Assembly: GCA_030998015.1 (NCBI GenBank)
Contig: JARWMV010000249.1
Coordinates: forward strand, 310,001 to 374,000
Length of the DNA stretch: 64,000 nucleotides
DNA from: Ceratorhiza oryzae-sativae
Taxonomy: Eukaryota > Basidiomycota > Agaricomycetes > Cantharellales > Ceratobasidiaceae
Direction: 5' to 3'
Part shown: positions 33,774-43,388 of the stretch, in pieces
Numbering within the stretch: position 1 is the first letter of the stretch
Layout of the letters: each line of letters opens with the position of its first letter
The notes under the pieces: generated by a model
Database searches by the model: none
The model's input: the letters and a program-made list of their open reading frames with translations, nothing else
Told to the model about the DNA's origin: nothing
Made by a program: the position numbers and the translations under genes

Positions 33774-34161
33774 CAGTTCTCTCTTACCCAATACCAGGGA
33801 TGCCCTATAGGCTTTATACTGATGCATGTGACTTTGGAATAGCTGCTATTTTACAGCAAATTCAAACCATGAAACTTAAGGACCTGAAAGGAACTAGAGT
33901 TTATGATCAATGTAAGAAAGCTCACCAAGAAGGGTTACCTGTCCCCAGGTTTATTACACCTGACTCCAAAGGAAAGGTCATCCTGACTGGGGGGCTGATG
34001 GTACTGAAACTTTTGACTATGAAGATACTTGGAATGAAGACTTTGAAGAAACTGAAGTACACATAGAGCAAGTCATTGCCTACTGGTCAAGACTTCTCAA
34101 ATCAGCTGAGACAAGGTACTCAGCCACTGAGAGAGAAGCTCTAGGTGTAAGAGATGGTCTA
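33774..34161 (+). pseudogene. Gy-A RNase H, N-terminal part
   Basis: The frame continues from RT as PVLSYPIPGMPYRLYTDACDFGIAAILQQ, in which YTDACDFG holds the first RNase H Asp. A single frame change near the G-run at 33988 shifts it. The second frame reads DYEDTWNEDFEETEVHIEQVIAYWSRLLKSAETRYSATEREALGV, with the catalytic Glu in TEREAL. It runs without a stop into the next frame block. Confidence 0.85.
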
Positions 34162-36162
34162 GTGAAATTCCACATGTATCTTGAAGGTGCTAAAGTTGTA
34201 GTAGTGTCAGATCATGCTGCCCTTAAATGGAGTAAGACTTACCAAACTGTGAACAGAAGGCTATCTGGTTATGGCATAGTAATAGCTGCCTTTCCAGACC
34301 TAGTAATAGTTCATAGAGCAGGTAAAGTCCATACTAATGTTGACCCAATCTCTAGATTAAGAAGAAGGATCCCTAGACAAGATGGACCTTTAGCAGACTT
34401 ATCAACTCCTCTTACTTTTAACAATGACACTGAAGATGCCTTGAAGAATCTATACCAAGAAATAGGTGGAGACTTTGAGAAGGATTTGCTAGTCCAATCA
34501 ACTATGCATGCTTTAGCCAATGAAGAAAAGCCTTCCAAAGGTTTTAGGACAAGGTTTAAGGTAAGAAACAAAGTATATAAAGCTAATGTCTCTCTTGCTA
34601 CATCAGGTTTGAATGAGCTACACATCAGTATTAATGAATCTGAAGTTAATTGCTTTTATGAAGCATACACTAAGGACCCCCATTTTGCTGATGTACTCAA
34701 GAAGCTGCAAAGTGAGTATGATCATCTAAATCCACCCTGCAAACAATATAGGATTGGAGAAAATGGTCTTATTTACTTCTGCAGAGATGACAATTACAAG
34801 CTGTGCATCCCTAAAGACTTACAGAAGGAAGTAGTAGCTGAAATACATGACTCTCTTCAAGAAGGAGCTCATGTTGGCTACCATAGGACCTACAACAAAG
34901 TAGCTTCTACCTACTACTGGCCTAAGATGATACAAGTCATTAAGGAATATGTGTGCACTTGTGATATTTGTCAAAAGGCTAAGCCTAAAAGACATGGACA
35001 AAGAGGTTTTCTTCAATCTATTCCAATTCCTAGTCAGCCTTTTGAAGTAGTAACCATGGATTTTATAATGGACCTTCCTCCTAGCAATGGATTTAATGCC
35101 ATACTAACTATAGTAGATAAATTGACTAAGTATGCACACTTTATCCCTTGCAATACTTCTATCAATGAGGAAGAAACTGCCAAACTATTCCATGAGCATA
35201 TATGGACCAAGTATGGTCTTCCAAGACAGGTTATTACTGACAGAGACTCTAGATGGACAGGAGCCTTTTGGGAACACTTAACCTCTTTGGTTGGAATTCA
35301 GAGATCACTTACTACAGCTTACCACCCACAAGCTGATGGACAGAGTGAGATTATGAACCAAACCTTAGAGATTGCCTTAAGAGCTTTTGTCTTTCCTTCA
35401 ATGGACAATTGGAGTGACCTCCTAAATGACTTTAGCTTCGCTTACAACACCATGGAGCATACATCTACAGGATTTACACCTTCTTATCTTCTTTTAGGAT
35501 TTGAACCACTTCAACCCTCAGATTTACTTACTTCCACTGGTAAAGCTTTAGCCAGACCCTCTGTAGAAGATCCTAAAGCTGTGAACTTTGATGAGATGAT
35601 GAAGGCAATTTGCTCTCAAGCTCAGGATGCCTTGAAATTGGCTCAGGTTCACATGGAGGATCAATACAACAAGAATCATAGTTATCTTGATCTACAGGAA
35701 GGAGATTTGGTCATGCTGAATCCACATTCCCTGAACCTGCTGAGAAATCAGAAGGGAAAAGGAAGGAAGCTCCAGATGAAGTATGATGGTCCCTTTGAAG
35801 TTCTAGAGAAGCTTTCAGATGTAACCTATCACATCAAGATTCCAGCCAGCTACAAGATTCACCCTGTGATTAATATAGCTCATCTGGAACCTTATCATAG
35901 AGATAAAGATGGTACAGACCGTCCCAAGAAACATCTGAATAGATCTGACTTTGAAAAGGAACCTGAATGGGAAGTGGAAGAGATTCTGGATGAAAAAATG
36001 ATCAAGAAAGGACAGAGAAAACAGTGTAGATATCTTACAAGATTTGTGGGATATCCACCTGAATGGGATGAATGGTTATCTAGGCAGCAGTTGACTAATG
36101 CTCCCAGGATACTCAAGGAATGGGAACTTAAGCGATGCCTCAAGACATCTAAGAAGTCTTAA
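34162..36162 (+). CDS. Gy-A RNase H end, integrase and chromodomain
   Basis: This 666-codon frame is uninterrupted. RNase H ends with VVVVSDHAALKWS. The integrase zinc domain is HDSLQEGAHVGYHRT ... CTCDICQKAK (HHCC). The catalytic core has VVTMDFIMDLPPS (Asp), VITDRDSRWTGAFW (Asp) and HPQADGQSEIMNQTLE (Glu), so the DDE triad is complete. A C-terminal chromodomain follows (EWEVEEILDEKM ... RYLTRFVGYPPEWDEWLS), as in chromoviruses, which directs insertion to marked chromatin. The first ATG shown is internal to pol; the real product is a pol polyprotein. This is the best preserved coding segment of the window. Confidence 0.93.
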   Translation: MKFHMYLEGAKVVVVSDHAALKWSKTYQTVNRRLSGYGIVIAAFPDLVIVHRAGKVHTNVDPISRLRRRIPRQDGPLADLSTPLTFNNDTEDALKNLYQEIGGDFEKDLLVQSTMHALANEEKPSKGFRTRFKVRNKVYKANVSLATSGLNELHISINESEVNCFYEAYTKDPHFADVLKKLQSEYDHLNPPCKQYRIGENGLIYFCRDDNYKLCIPKDLQKEVVAEIHDSLQEGAHVGYHRTYNKVASTYYWPKMIQVIKEYVCTCDICQKAKPKRHGQRGFLQSIPIPSQPFEVVTMDFIMDLPPSNGFNAILTIVDKLTKYAHFIPCNTSINEEETAKLFHEHIWTKYGLPRQVITDRDSRWTGAFWEHLTSLVGIQRSLTTAYHPQADGQSEIMNQTLEIALRAFVFPSMDNWSDLLNDFSFAYNTMEHTSTGFTPSYLLLGFEPLQPSDLLTSTGKALARPSVEDPKAVNFDEMMKAICSQAQDALKLAQVHMEDQYNKNHSYLDLQEGDLVMLNPHSLNLLRNQKGKGRKLQMKYDGPFEVLEKLSDVTYHIKIPASYKIHPVINIAHLEPYHRDKDGTDRPKKHLNRSDFEKEPEWEVEEILDEKMIKKGQRKQCRYLTRFVGYPPEWDEWLSRQQLTNAPRILKEWELKRCLKTSKKS

Positions 36163-36215
36163 CCCTTTCCTGAAAATCATTCCAAGAACAACACATGATT
36201 TCTCTGTTATTTGTT

Positions 36216-36237
36216 TACTAACAAAGTCATTTTGTAG
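36216..36237 (+). promoter_or_regulatory. Possible branch point and 3' splice site before accessory gene 1
   Basis: tttactaacaaag followed by ttttgtag makes a fungal-type branch point (CTAAC) and acceptor about 15 bases apart, 45 bases before the ATG of accessory gene 1. No good donor lies between the pol stop (36162) and this site, so a distant donor, such as the gtaact near 26099 in the leader, would be needed. That would parallel env-type splicing; it is inference. Confidence 0.35.
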
Positions 36238-36281
36238 ATATAAATTGGCTGGCATTTACCTCTGGAAACACCACACCAACC

Positions 36282-36764
36282 ATGGCCAACTTCATCATCT
36301 TCATTGCTGTTACTCTCCCCATTGCTCTCATGGTTTTTGCCATCCTTTACTACCTCTACAGTCTAGGAGAAGACTTTATATGGGTCACACCTGGACAAAA
36401 GGTGGTAATGGAGTACTCCAACCTGGAGCACACCATCACTGTCACTGGCAGAGTGGTGATCTCTCTGCCATACAAGCTGGTGTACTTCAGCAGGCAGAGG
36501 ACCCTCTGGACTGTTAAGCCAGCCAACATCCTTTCCATTGCCTTGGTAAGGAATCGCAGGCAGTACAGTCCCTACAGGGGTCCAGGGAACAGAGGAATGC
36601 CCTCTGAGCTTTTCATCCTGCCAGACCACCCATACTGTAAGCCCAAAATCTATTTACTAGGGTTAAGGCTTATGGTTCTGGACAGATCAAATGCAAGGGA
36701 TGGAGCAACAGCAATACTTAGGATCTTTTCTACAGCTGTAGATAAGATTAACCAAGCTTGGTAA
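36282..36764 (+). CDS. Gy-A accessory gene 1: small membrane-anchored protein
   Basis: A clean 160-codon frame starts at an ATG in good context (ccaaccATGGCC), 120 bases after pol. Residues 4-26 form one strongly hydrophobic segment followed by charged sequence, so a signal anchor with most of the protein on one side of a membrane is likely. The rest has alternating hydrophobic/polar text (VVMEYSNLEHTITVTGRVVI) suggesting beta structure. The TAA stop overlaps a gtaagt donor; splicing 36761-36825 would replace the last Trp by CPHPETFSPLSSL and stop at 36865. No family is recognised. Position after integrase is where envelope-like genes of Gypsy elements sit, but nothing else identifies it as one. 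Confidence 0.7.
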   Translation: MANFIIFIAVTLPIALMVFAILYYLYSLGEDFIWVTPGQKVVMEYSNLEHTITVTGRVVISLPYKLVYFSRQRTLWTVKPANILSIALVRNRRQYSPYRGPGNRGMPSELFILPDHPYCKPKIYLLGLRLMVLDRSNARDGATAILRIFSTAVDKINQAW

Positions 36765-36865
36765 GTCAGATCTCTCCTGATCATCTTATCAAGTCCACTG
36801 ATCTATTTGGATCAATCACATCTAGTCCCCATCCAGAAACCTTTTCCCCCTTATCTTCCCTTTAA

Positions 36866-37205
36866 GTCTTGTACCAGAACCTTCTGTATATAGATTTAAA
36901 GTATAAAGTTGTCTGATCCCCTAAGCAATCATCAGAATGAGTCACTGCAAAGTAATCTTAGTTGACTGCTTGGACTGATCAACAACTGTAAGGTTTAAGG
37001 ACTAGATAAGAAAGATCTGGAAGGATCAGCATGTGATAACTGTACAGATAACAGCAGAGCGCACTCTATTTGGCCAGTTACAAGCTTCTTTTATTTTGGA
37101 GTAAGCTTCCTATTGGCAACTGGATGTGAAATACATGCAGTATAGGATTTTTGTGTCGTCTCCAAGGTACTATAGCTGTATACTGCACAGTTTTACCCTC
37201 TAAAC
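36866..37205 (+). other. Intergenic stretch in Gy-A
   Basis: No gene is seen. It holds AT-rich promoter-like text (tatatagatttaaagtataaag near 36886) and a weak TATA (ctatagctgtatac near 37170) before accessory gene 2. It may serve as a promoter for that gene. Confidence 0.35.
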
Positions 37206-38041
37206 ATGTCTGACTACTCTATCAAACGTCCCCAGACTCCCAGCACCCATCTGGACTTTCTGGAGCATTGCTTTATGGGCCTCAGATGGGAACACACTAG
37301 GGTGCAATCTCAAAACAGGCAGAATAGGCAACAATCTAGAAGGGAGGGCATTGAGCCTGCCCCAGATGTGCCACTTCCAGTGTACCCCAATCCAGCTCCC
37401 TCTGCTCTCTACCCTCCACTTCCAACTTATCCATTGGAAGCTCCCAACCAAGGCCCTCATTTCAAGATTGGATGGCCAACTCCTCCCTCTCCAGGGTTGG
37501 AGCCAACCCCATTCAATCTAGTTCTGATGCATGGATGGGGCAGGAGGGACAAAAGGCCTGTGCCTCCCCCAAGGAGCATAAGCCCTGTCAATTATGAGGA
37601 GTTCCTGGAGAGGATGGACTGGTAAGTTCTTGACTTTGATTGAGTCAAGATCTAAAGCTGATCTGTTTAGGGATTATGCACATCAGCCCCATGAGGCTTC
37701 CAGAGAGGCTTCCATACTCTCTGAAGCACCTACTGATGGGGAATATGAGTCAGGAGGAGAGCTTCCTGAATATCAGTGAGTTCGCTTCTCTTGAGTCAAG
37801 ATCTAAAGTTGACTTGTTTAGACTTGCTTACCCTCCTTCCCCTTCTCCTGAATACCAGCCAGAATCACCATCTGACTCAAGTTCTGATGGAACTAAGTCA
37901 TCTGGTAACCTTCTGGTGACGGAGTTGGCCCTAGAAAGTAGGGTACAGGAGTTGAATAGGGAACTGGTGGAAGAAGTAGGGAACCTCAGAGCTGCACAAA
38001 CATGTCTGAGGGATATCTTGGACACCCATGACATGTATTAG
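37206..38041 (+). CDS. Gy-A accessory gene 2: spliced Pro-rich/coiled-coil protein
   Basis: Three exons, 37206-37621, 37671-37775 and 37822-38041, give 246 codons with no stop. Introns 37622-37670 (49 bp, gtaagt...tttag) and 37776-37821 (46 bp, gtgagt...tttag) share most of their sequence (gagtcaagatctaaag) and both splice phases fit. The N-terminal part is Pro-rich (PLPVYPNPAPSALYPPLP) and contains FNLVLMHGWGRRDKRP. Exon 2 is acidic (ASREASILSEAPTDGEYESGG), exon 3 starts Ser/Pro-rich and ends in a likely coiled coil (LALESRVQELNRELVEEVGNLRAAQ). No family is recognised. Similar exon ends (ELPEYQ; SPSPEYQPE) suggest internal exon duplication. Intact splicing and frame argue it was under selection. 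Confidence 0.72.
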
Positions 38042-38143
38042 TTTGGTTGGCTTGGAATTCATGCTATCGTCCCCCAATTCCACCTGTGTGAACTTAGGGG
38101 ACAATCCTATAATTCCAAAGAGCAAAGCAGGACGTCTCTGGGC

Positions 38144-38150
38144 TATAAAA
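38144..38150 (+). promoter_or_regulatory. TATA box of accessory gene 3
   Basis: ggcTATAAAAaca lies 95 bases before the ATG at 38239, with a pyrimidine-rich leader (cctattcttacaca) in between. This is a normal fungal core promoter spacing and suggests transcription independent of the LTR. Confidence 0.5.
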
Positions 38151-38238
38151 ACAGCCTTGGAGAGCCCTCTCTCCTCAGTGGTTCAACACCCTCCTAGCTC
38201 TTAAGCACTTCCACCTACTATTTTCCTATTCTTACACA

Positions 38239-39350
38239 ATGCAGTCCCCTCCTATGATGCTAAATGAGGAGCAAGCCAAGGCAGTAGCAGATTCAATTCT
38301 GCTGTCCAAATACTTTGCCTGCCTGGCAGCCTCTATGCGCATGGGGGAAGGGCTGTATGCCTCCAGTACTTCCATCCTGGAACGAAAGTTCAGGGATGGC
38401 ATTGAAATCTACTATAGTTTCAATGAGGACTGGGGCACTGATGGATGGTATGTGCATGATCAAGTAGCCCATGCCTTGGTAGATGCACTTCTCCAAGTGC
38501 AAGATGCAGTGGGAACCTACTTGCAGAATGGGACTCTGGAAGAGGCCTACAGGTCTCATAACTTTTCAGTGGATTCACCTCTATATGCACACTTCAGGGG
38601 AGCAGGAATTGCTTTCCCTATAGAGCCAATAACAGGCTTCATTGCTTGGGACTGGCAGAATCCTTTTGAATCTCTTCCTGCCCTTATTTCTGAAGTGGTT
38701 TGATTGCAGATTTGGGCCTTACAGATGGTTTGCAGCCTGCGCTGTCTGGCTATGTATGATGGTAGAGACAAGACAGCTGTCCTCCCTCCTTTCCCTTGTG
38801 CCATGATAGCTGCAGGAAAGGATTGTTTCCATCTATATCACTCTATATTCTGCAAGAAGGGATGGCTGGAGCCCAATAAGTCTGGAGTTCCTCAGACTTG
38901 GGGAGATGATATGGTAAGTCCAATCCTACTACCCTTGGGTTAGAAGCTGACAACCAAGGTACAGCATGTCTACTTCACTCTGAGGCAGCAATTGTCCACC
39001 AAGAAGTTTTACCAGTTCCTGGCAAGCAAGATGGAACAATTGGCTGCTGCTGGAGGGCCCAAAACTGTCCCTTGGTATGCATAAAATCCTAGTAAATGGA
39101 AGTGGCATATCCAGCTAACCAAATGGGTTACAGGTCTTCCAACCCCAAGGATGCAGGGGTGACAGATAGTTGCCCTAGGGTTCATTTTGAAAATGAAGCT
39201 GGACCATCTCCAATCTGTCCTCTCTCTGAAGCTGATCCTGAGGCTAAAGAGTCAGATGAGGAGTCCTTACTGTGTCTGGTGCCTCCACTCCTTCTGAACC
39301 AGCTGAACCAAGCCAGTTGGAGAAAGGGAGTACATTTACATCAGCTCTGA
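38239..39350 (+). pseudogene. Gy-A accessory gene 3: spliced gene of unknown function
   Basis: ATG 38239 (MQSPPMMLNEEQAKAVADSI). One frame runs to 38913 with a single TGA at 38701, again where CGA (Arg) would fit. Two introns restore a continuous product: 38914-38964 (gtaagt...gctgac...acag, 51 bp) and 39075-39133 (gtatgc...ctaacc...ttacag, 59 bp). The joined product is about 330 residues. The N-terminal half looks globular (KFRDGIEIYYSFNEDWGTDGWYVHDQVAHALVDAL); the C-terminal part is acidic, and an alternative frame near the end reads YISSDDEGYDSLM. No domain is recognised. If the TGA is a real end, the product is 154 residues. It is probably inactivated by that single deamination. Confidence 0.55.
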
Positions 39351-39393
39351 TGATGAGGGATATGATTCTCTAATGTGAGTTGACATACCAGAC

Positions 39394-39404
39394 TGGGGGG
39401 GCTA
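39394..39404 (+). other. Gy-A polypurine tract
   Basis: A run with seven G (ctgggggggcta) ends directly at the TG of the 3' LTR. It would prime plus-strand DNA synthesis. Confidence 0.7.
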
Positions 39405-40706
39405 TGTTATGGATCACTAACACTTTCTATTATTTTAGTCTGCTCTGCCAACCTCAAGCGATGCCTCTGTAATTAAATTGTGAAATACTCGAATTTGTAT
39501 GCGCTCTGAATTGTACTATTTTCTGTTCCATTAAATAGTACAAATTTCCCGCTCTCCAACGCATATTTTATTAAGTTTTTACGATAAGATCTCAGAGAGA
39601 TACAGAGGTTGCATATTTCCTCTTATCAGGAGATATTGATTACAACATCGCACCTCATATCTCGGCAACCGCTTACGCTATCAAAGCGATCTTGCTCTAT
39701 CGATAGCTAATCTTTGGCGGTATCTGCTGCCCGAAGATCGTCGCGATCCACCGGATCCTTGCACCGGAATGGCCCGAAGATCATTAGAATCTTACTGGAC
39801 CATCAATCAAGATCTAATGACTCCAGTGAGTCAGGAGAGCTTCCCAAATTGATCCAGAAGCTTCTCTGACTCACTTTATGACTCACTGAGATGTAGCCTC
39901 CATTCATTACATGTATATACTATGATAATATGATCTACAAGCCAATAGCAGGTCTCAGATGCATCAATGCCTTCGATCCACACCCTGTCTTTACTCTTTT
40001 ATCCTATACTGGGCTAGGGTGTACCCCAAGTATAGCAGTACCCTCTTTTGATGATTGCACTGGCATGCATGTATCTATTTGGCTCTGGAATGCCCTCCTC
40101 AGGGTATAAAAGGACCTCCTCTGAGGCCCTTCCAGACCACCTTCCCTCCTACTCAACCCAGACCGGTTATTGGTTTCTTTTTCTCTTTCTATTTCCCTTG
40201 TCTGTGTGTGACTTCTTATATAACTAGTACTGAGGAATAAAGTACCATATTAGTTATATACTGTCTGAGTTGTTGTATCTTATATGCAGAGATATATAAA
40301 GATATGATATTGCCTGATTGAGTGTGACATTAAGTACCAACTATAAGAGGAAATCTAAGTACCTGTAGCTGAGGAAGTACATGCATTAGGCAGCCCACCA
40401 TCTATCCTATAAGCTATCGCTTAAGTCTAGTATTAAGATTAGTATCAGTTAGTCCAAGTGACTAGGGCTGAACTACATTTAAGATATTTAAGGGAACCTG
40501 ACCATAGTAGTGTTGCTCTTTATACCTATAAATTAGTCAGTTCACACTGTGAAAGATTAAGACCACCTTGAGTGTTACTTGATCACATTGCAACCACTTT
40601 GAGCCTTCTTACTCTAGTCTAAGAAGTATTGAGTACGATTAGTGTATACTAACATATCTACATTTGCTTAAGCTCTAGATATTCAAGTGTACCCTGACCT
40701 GTAACA
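39405..40706 (+). repeat. Gy-A 3' LTR (LTR-A)
   Basis: This 1302-bp LTR ends GACCTGTAACA, followed by the duplication gatgg. It has the same TATAAAA and AATAAA layout as the 5' LTR and is the template for the solo LTR-A copies in the window. Confidence 0.95.
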
Positions 40707-40920
40707 GATGGTATGCTAAATAAGCTCAATGTGGACAAAGGGCTTGAGCACTTGATGGAATACAGCCTCTGGAGCACTTTCCAATGATTAAAGCTTATCT
40801 GCAATAAGCCAAAACTCTGTGTCAAAGTCACTTGCAGAGCCTGTTTGTTTTAACTCATTCATCAGGTGCTCAGCAACATGCAGGGTTTCAGGATCAGACC
40901 TGTTGGCCAGGAACCCTGTC
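40707..40920 (-). pseudogene. Gy-1 gag, N-terminal side
   Basis: On minus the frame reads GFLANRSDPETLHVAEHLMNELKQTGSASDFDTEFWLIADKL, collinear with the gag of Gy-2 (GFLTNWFNPAALQVAE) and Gy-3. It joins across Gy-A to 24579-24766. The 5' end is cut at 40920 by the LTR-E that starts Gy-2; the rest of Gy-1 gag is not found in the window. Confidence 0.75.
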
Positions 40921-41540
40921 TGTCACAAGCCTTGCTCCTGACATTGTCAGTGACTTTCTTATGTTATTCCTTTCTTGTTTTCTTGACTTGTTCTCTTGAT
41001 TTTGTCTGCCATCTGCAACATCTCCTTGTGCCCTTGATTCTCAGGTTGCTTGTACTGGTTTGCATGAACACTCTCTTGCTCATATGGACTTCTTTATGGT
41101 TGTACTGCATTTAGCTGGCTAGACATTGCTTACTTTACTTGTAGTTGGTTAATTTTTGCTTGAAGCTATGTGTTGCTTGAACCTTGTTCTCAAAATAGGT
41201 TGTAAGCATGATTGTGGAGTATCTCTGGTCTCCAGATGTTACAGGTCAGGATACACCTGAATATTAAGAGCTGAAGCAAGTGTAGATATGTTAGTATACA
41301 CTAATTGTACTCAATACTTCTTAAACAACAGAAAGAGAGCTTAGTGTAGTTGCAATGCAATCAAGTAACACTCAAGGTAGTCTTAAGCTTTCACACTGTA
41401 AACTGAGTCATTTATAAGTATAGAGAGGAAGGCTACTATGGTCAGGTTCCCTTAGACACCTTAAATGTAGTTCTGCCCTAGTCACTTGGACTAACCAGGA
41501 CTAATTGTAATTCTACACTTAAGCAATAGCTGATTGGATA

Positions 41541-41923
41541 TGTCACAAGCCTTGCTCCTGACATACTCATTGATTTAATTTGTGACATCTTTCTCCTGCT
41601 GCCTTGATTTTGCCTGCTCCTTGCAATGTGTGTTTGTGCATGTGCTTCCATTTTTGCCTGGTCTTGCTTATACTCACTTATATGTGCTTCCTGTTGCTTG
41701 TACTGCACTAGCCCTTGCTTGTACTTACATGTTTCTTGTCACATTAGCCGCAAATAGCATTTAAGCATGTCCATGAAGCATCTCTGGTTTCCAGAGTGGT
41801 TTACCTTGTCATTTCATCAACTGTAGTGTTCTATGACAGTGCCTTCCCATTCCTGGAGATTACTTGCAGCTCCTTTTACTCCCAGGACCTCCACCAATCA
41901 TCTACAAGTCATTGGTTGTGACA
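41541..41923 (+). repeat. Solo LTR-E in LTR-A A6
   Basis: This 383-bp LTR runs from TGTCACAAGCCTTGC to AAGTCATTGGTTGTGACA with duplication ggata (41536-41540 and 41924-41928). It defines a complete LTR-E unit. Confidence 0.92.
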
Positions 41924-42084
41924 GGATAAATGGCGAGCAGCCTAACAGATGTACTTCTTCAGCCACAGGTGTTGAGGTTTCCTCTGACAGCAGGTACTTA
42001 ATGTCAGACTCAATAAGGCTATATTGCATCCCAATATATCTTAGTATATAAGACAAAATGAATCAGATAGTATATAACTGATAT

Positions 42085-43388
42085 TGTTATGGGTTACTAA
42101 CATTTGCTTTTATCTTAGTCTGCTCTGCACCCTCAATCAATGCCTCTGTAATTAAATTTGGAACTATTTGAATTTGTATGTGCCTCAATTATGCTGTTTT
42201 TGTTCCGTTGAATAGTACAAATTCACCGCTTTCCAACGCATATTTTATCATATTTTTACGATAAGATCTCAGAGATATATAGAGGATGTGATATTTCCTC
42301 TTGTCAGGAAATATCGATTGCAACATCGCACCACTCATATCTTGGCAACCACTTCCGCTATCAGAGCGATCTTATGCTCTATCGATAACTAATGTTTGGC
42401 GTTATCTGCGGCCCAAAGATCATTGCGATCCACAGGATCTTTGTGCCGGAATGGTCCGAAAATCATTAGGATCTTGCCTGACAATCAATCAAGATCTTGT
42501 GACTCCAGTGAATCAGGAGAGCCTTCCAAATTGATCCAGGAGCTTCTCCGACTCATGTCACGATGCGCTGAGATGTATCCTCCGTTCATTATATGTATAT
42601 TCTATGATAATATGATCTACAAGCCAATAGCAGGTCTAAGATGCATGAATACCTTCAACCCACACCTTGTCTTTACTCTCTTATCCTATACTGTGCTAGG
42701 GTGTACCCCAAGTATAGCAGTACCCTCTTTTGATGATTGAACTTGCATGCATGCATCTATTTGGCTCTGGAATGCCCTCCTCAGGGTATAAAAGGACCTC
42801 CTCTGAGGCCCTTCCAGACCATCCATCCTTACTGCTCAACCCAGGCTGTTTATTGGTTTGTTTAATCTATCTATTTCTTGTTCATGTGTGATTTCCTATA
42901 TATCTAGTACTGAGGAACAAAATACCAGATTAGTTATATAATGTCTGATTCATTGTATCTTATATACAGAGAGGTATATAAGGATACAATATTGCCTGAT
43001 TAAGTGTGACATGAAGTACCAGCTATTAGAGGAAATCTAAGTACCTGTGGCTGAGGAAGTACCTGCATTAGGCAGCCCACCATCTATCCAATAAGCTATT
43101 GCTTAAGTCTAGTATTAAGATTAGTATCAGTTAGTCCAAGTGAGTAGGGCTGAACTACATTTAAGATATCTAAAGGAACCTGACCATAGTAGTCTTGCTC
43201 TTTATACCTATAAATTAGTCAGTTTACACTGTGAAAGATTAAGACTACCTTGAGTGTTACTTGATTGCGTTGCAGTTACTTTGAGCCTTCTTACTCTAGT
43301 TGAAGAAGTATTGAGTACGATTAGTGTATACTCACACATCTACACTTGCTTAAGCTCTAGATATTCTAGTGTACCCTGATCTGTAAAA
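42085..43388 (+). repeat. Solo LTR-A, copy A7, nested in A6
   Basis: This 1304-bp LTR-A in plus orientation has duplication gatat (42080-42084 and 43389-43393). Its last bases are CTGTAAAA instead of CTGTAACA. It is an LTR-A inserted in an LTR-A of opposite orientation. Confidence 0.9.

Larger units (their letters stand above)
24767..40706 (+). mobile_element. Gy-A: giant full-length Ty3/Gypsy (chromovirus) element
   Basis: This 15.9-kb element has two LTR-A copies and target duplication gatgg (24762-24766 and 40707-40711). A primer-binding site follows the 5' LTR and a polypurine tract (ctgggggggcta) precedes the 3' LTR. The internal region is 13.3 kb, about 11.9 kb without the hAT insertion at 32325-33765, roughly twice the usual Gypsy length. 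The extra length lies in a long gag and in 3.2 kb after the integrase with three accessory genes. It sits in Gy-1 gag. Frame breaks make gag and pol non-functional as they stand, but most domains are intact. Confidence 0.95.
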
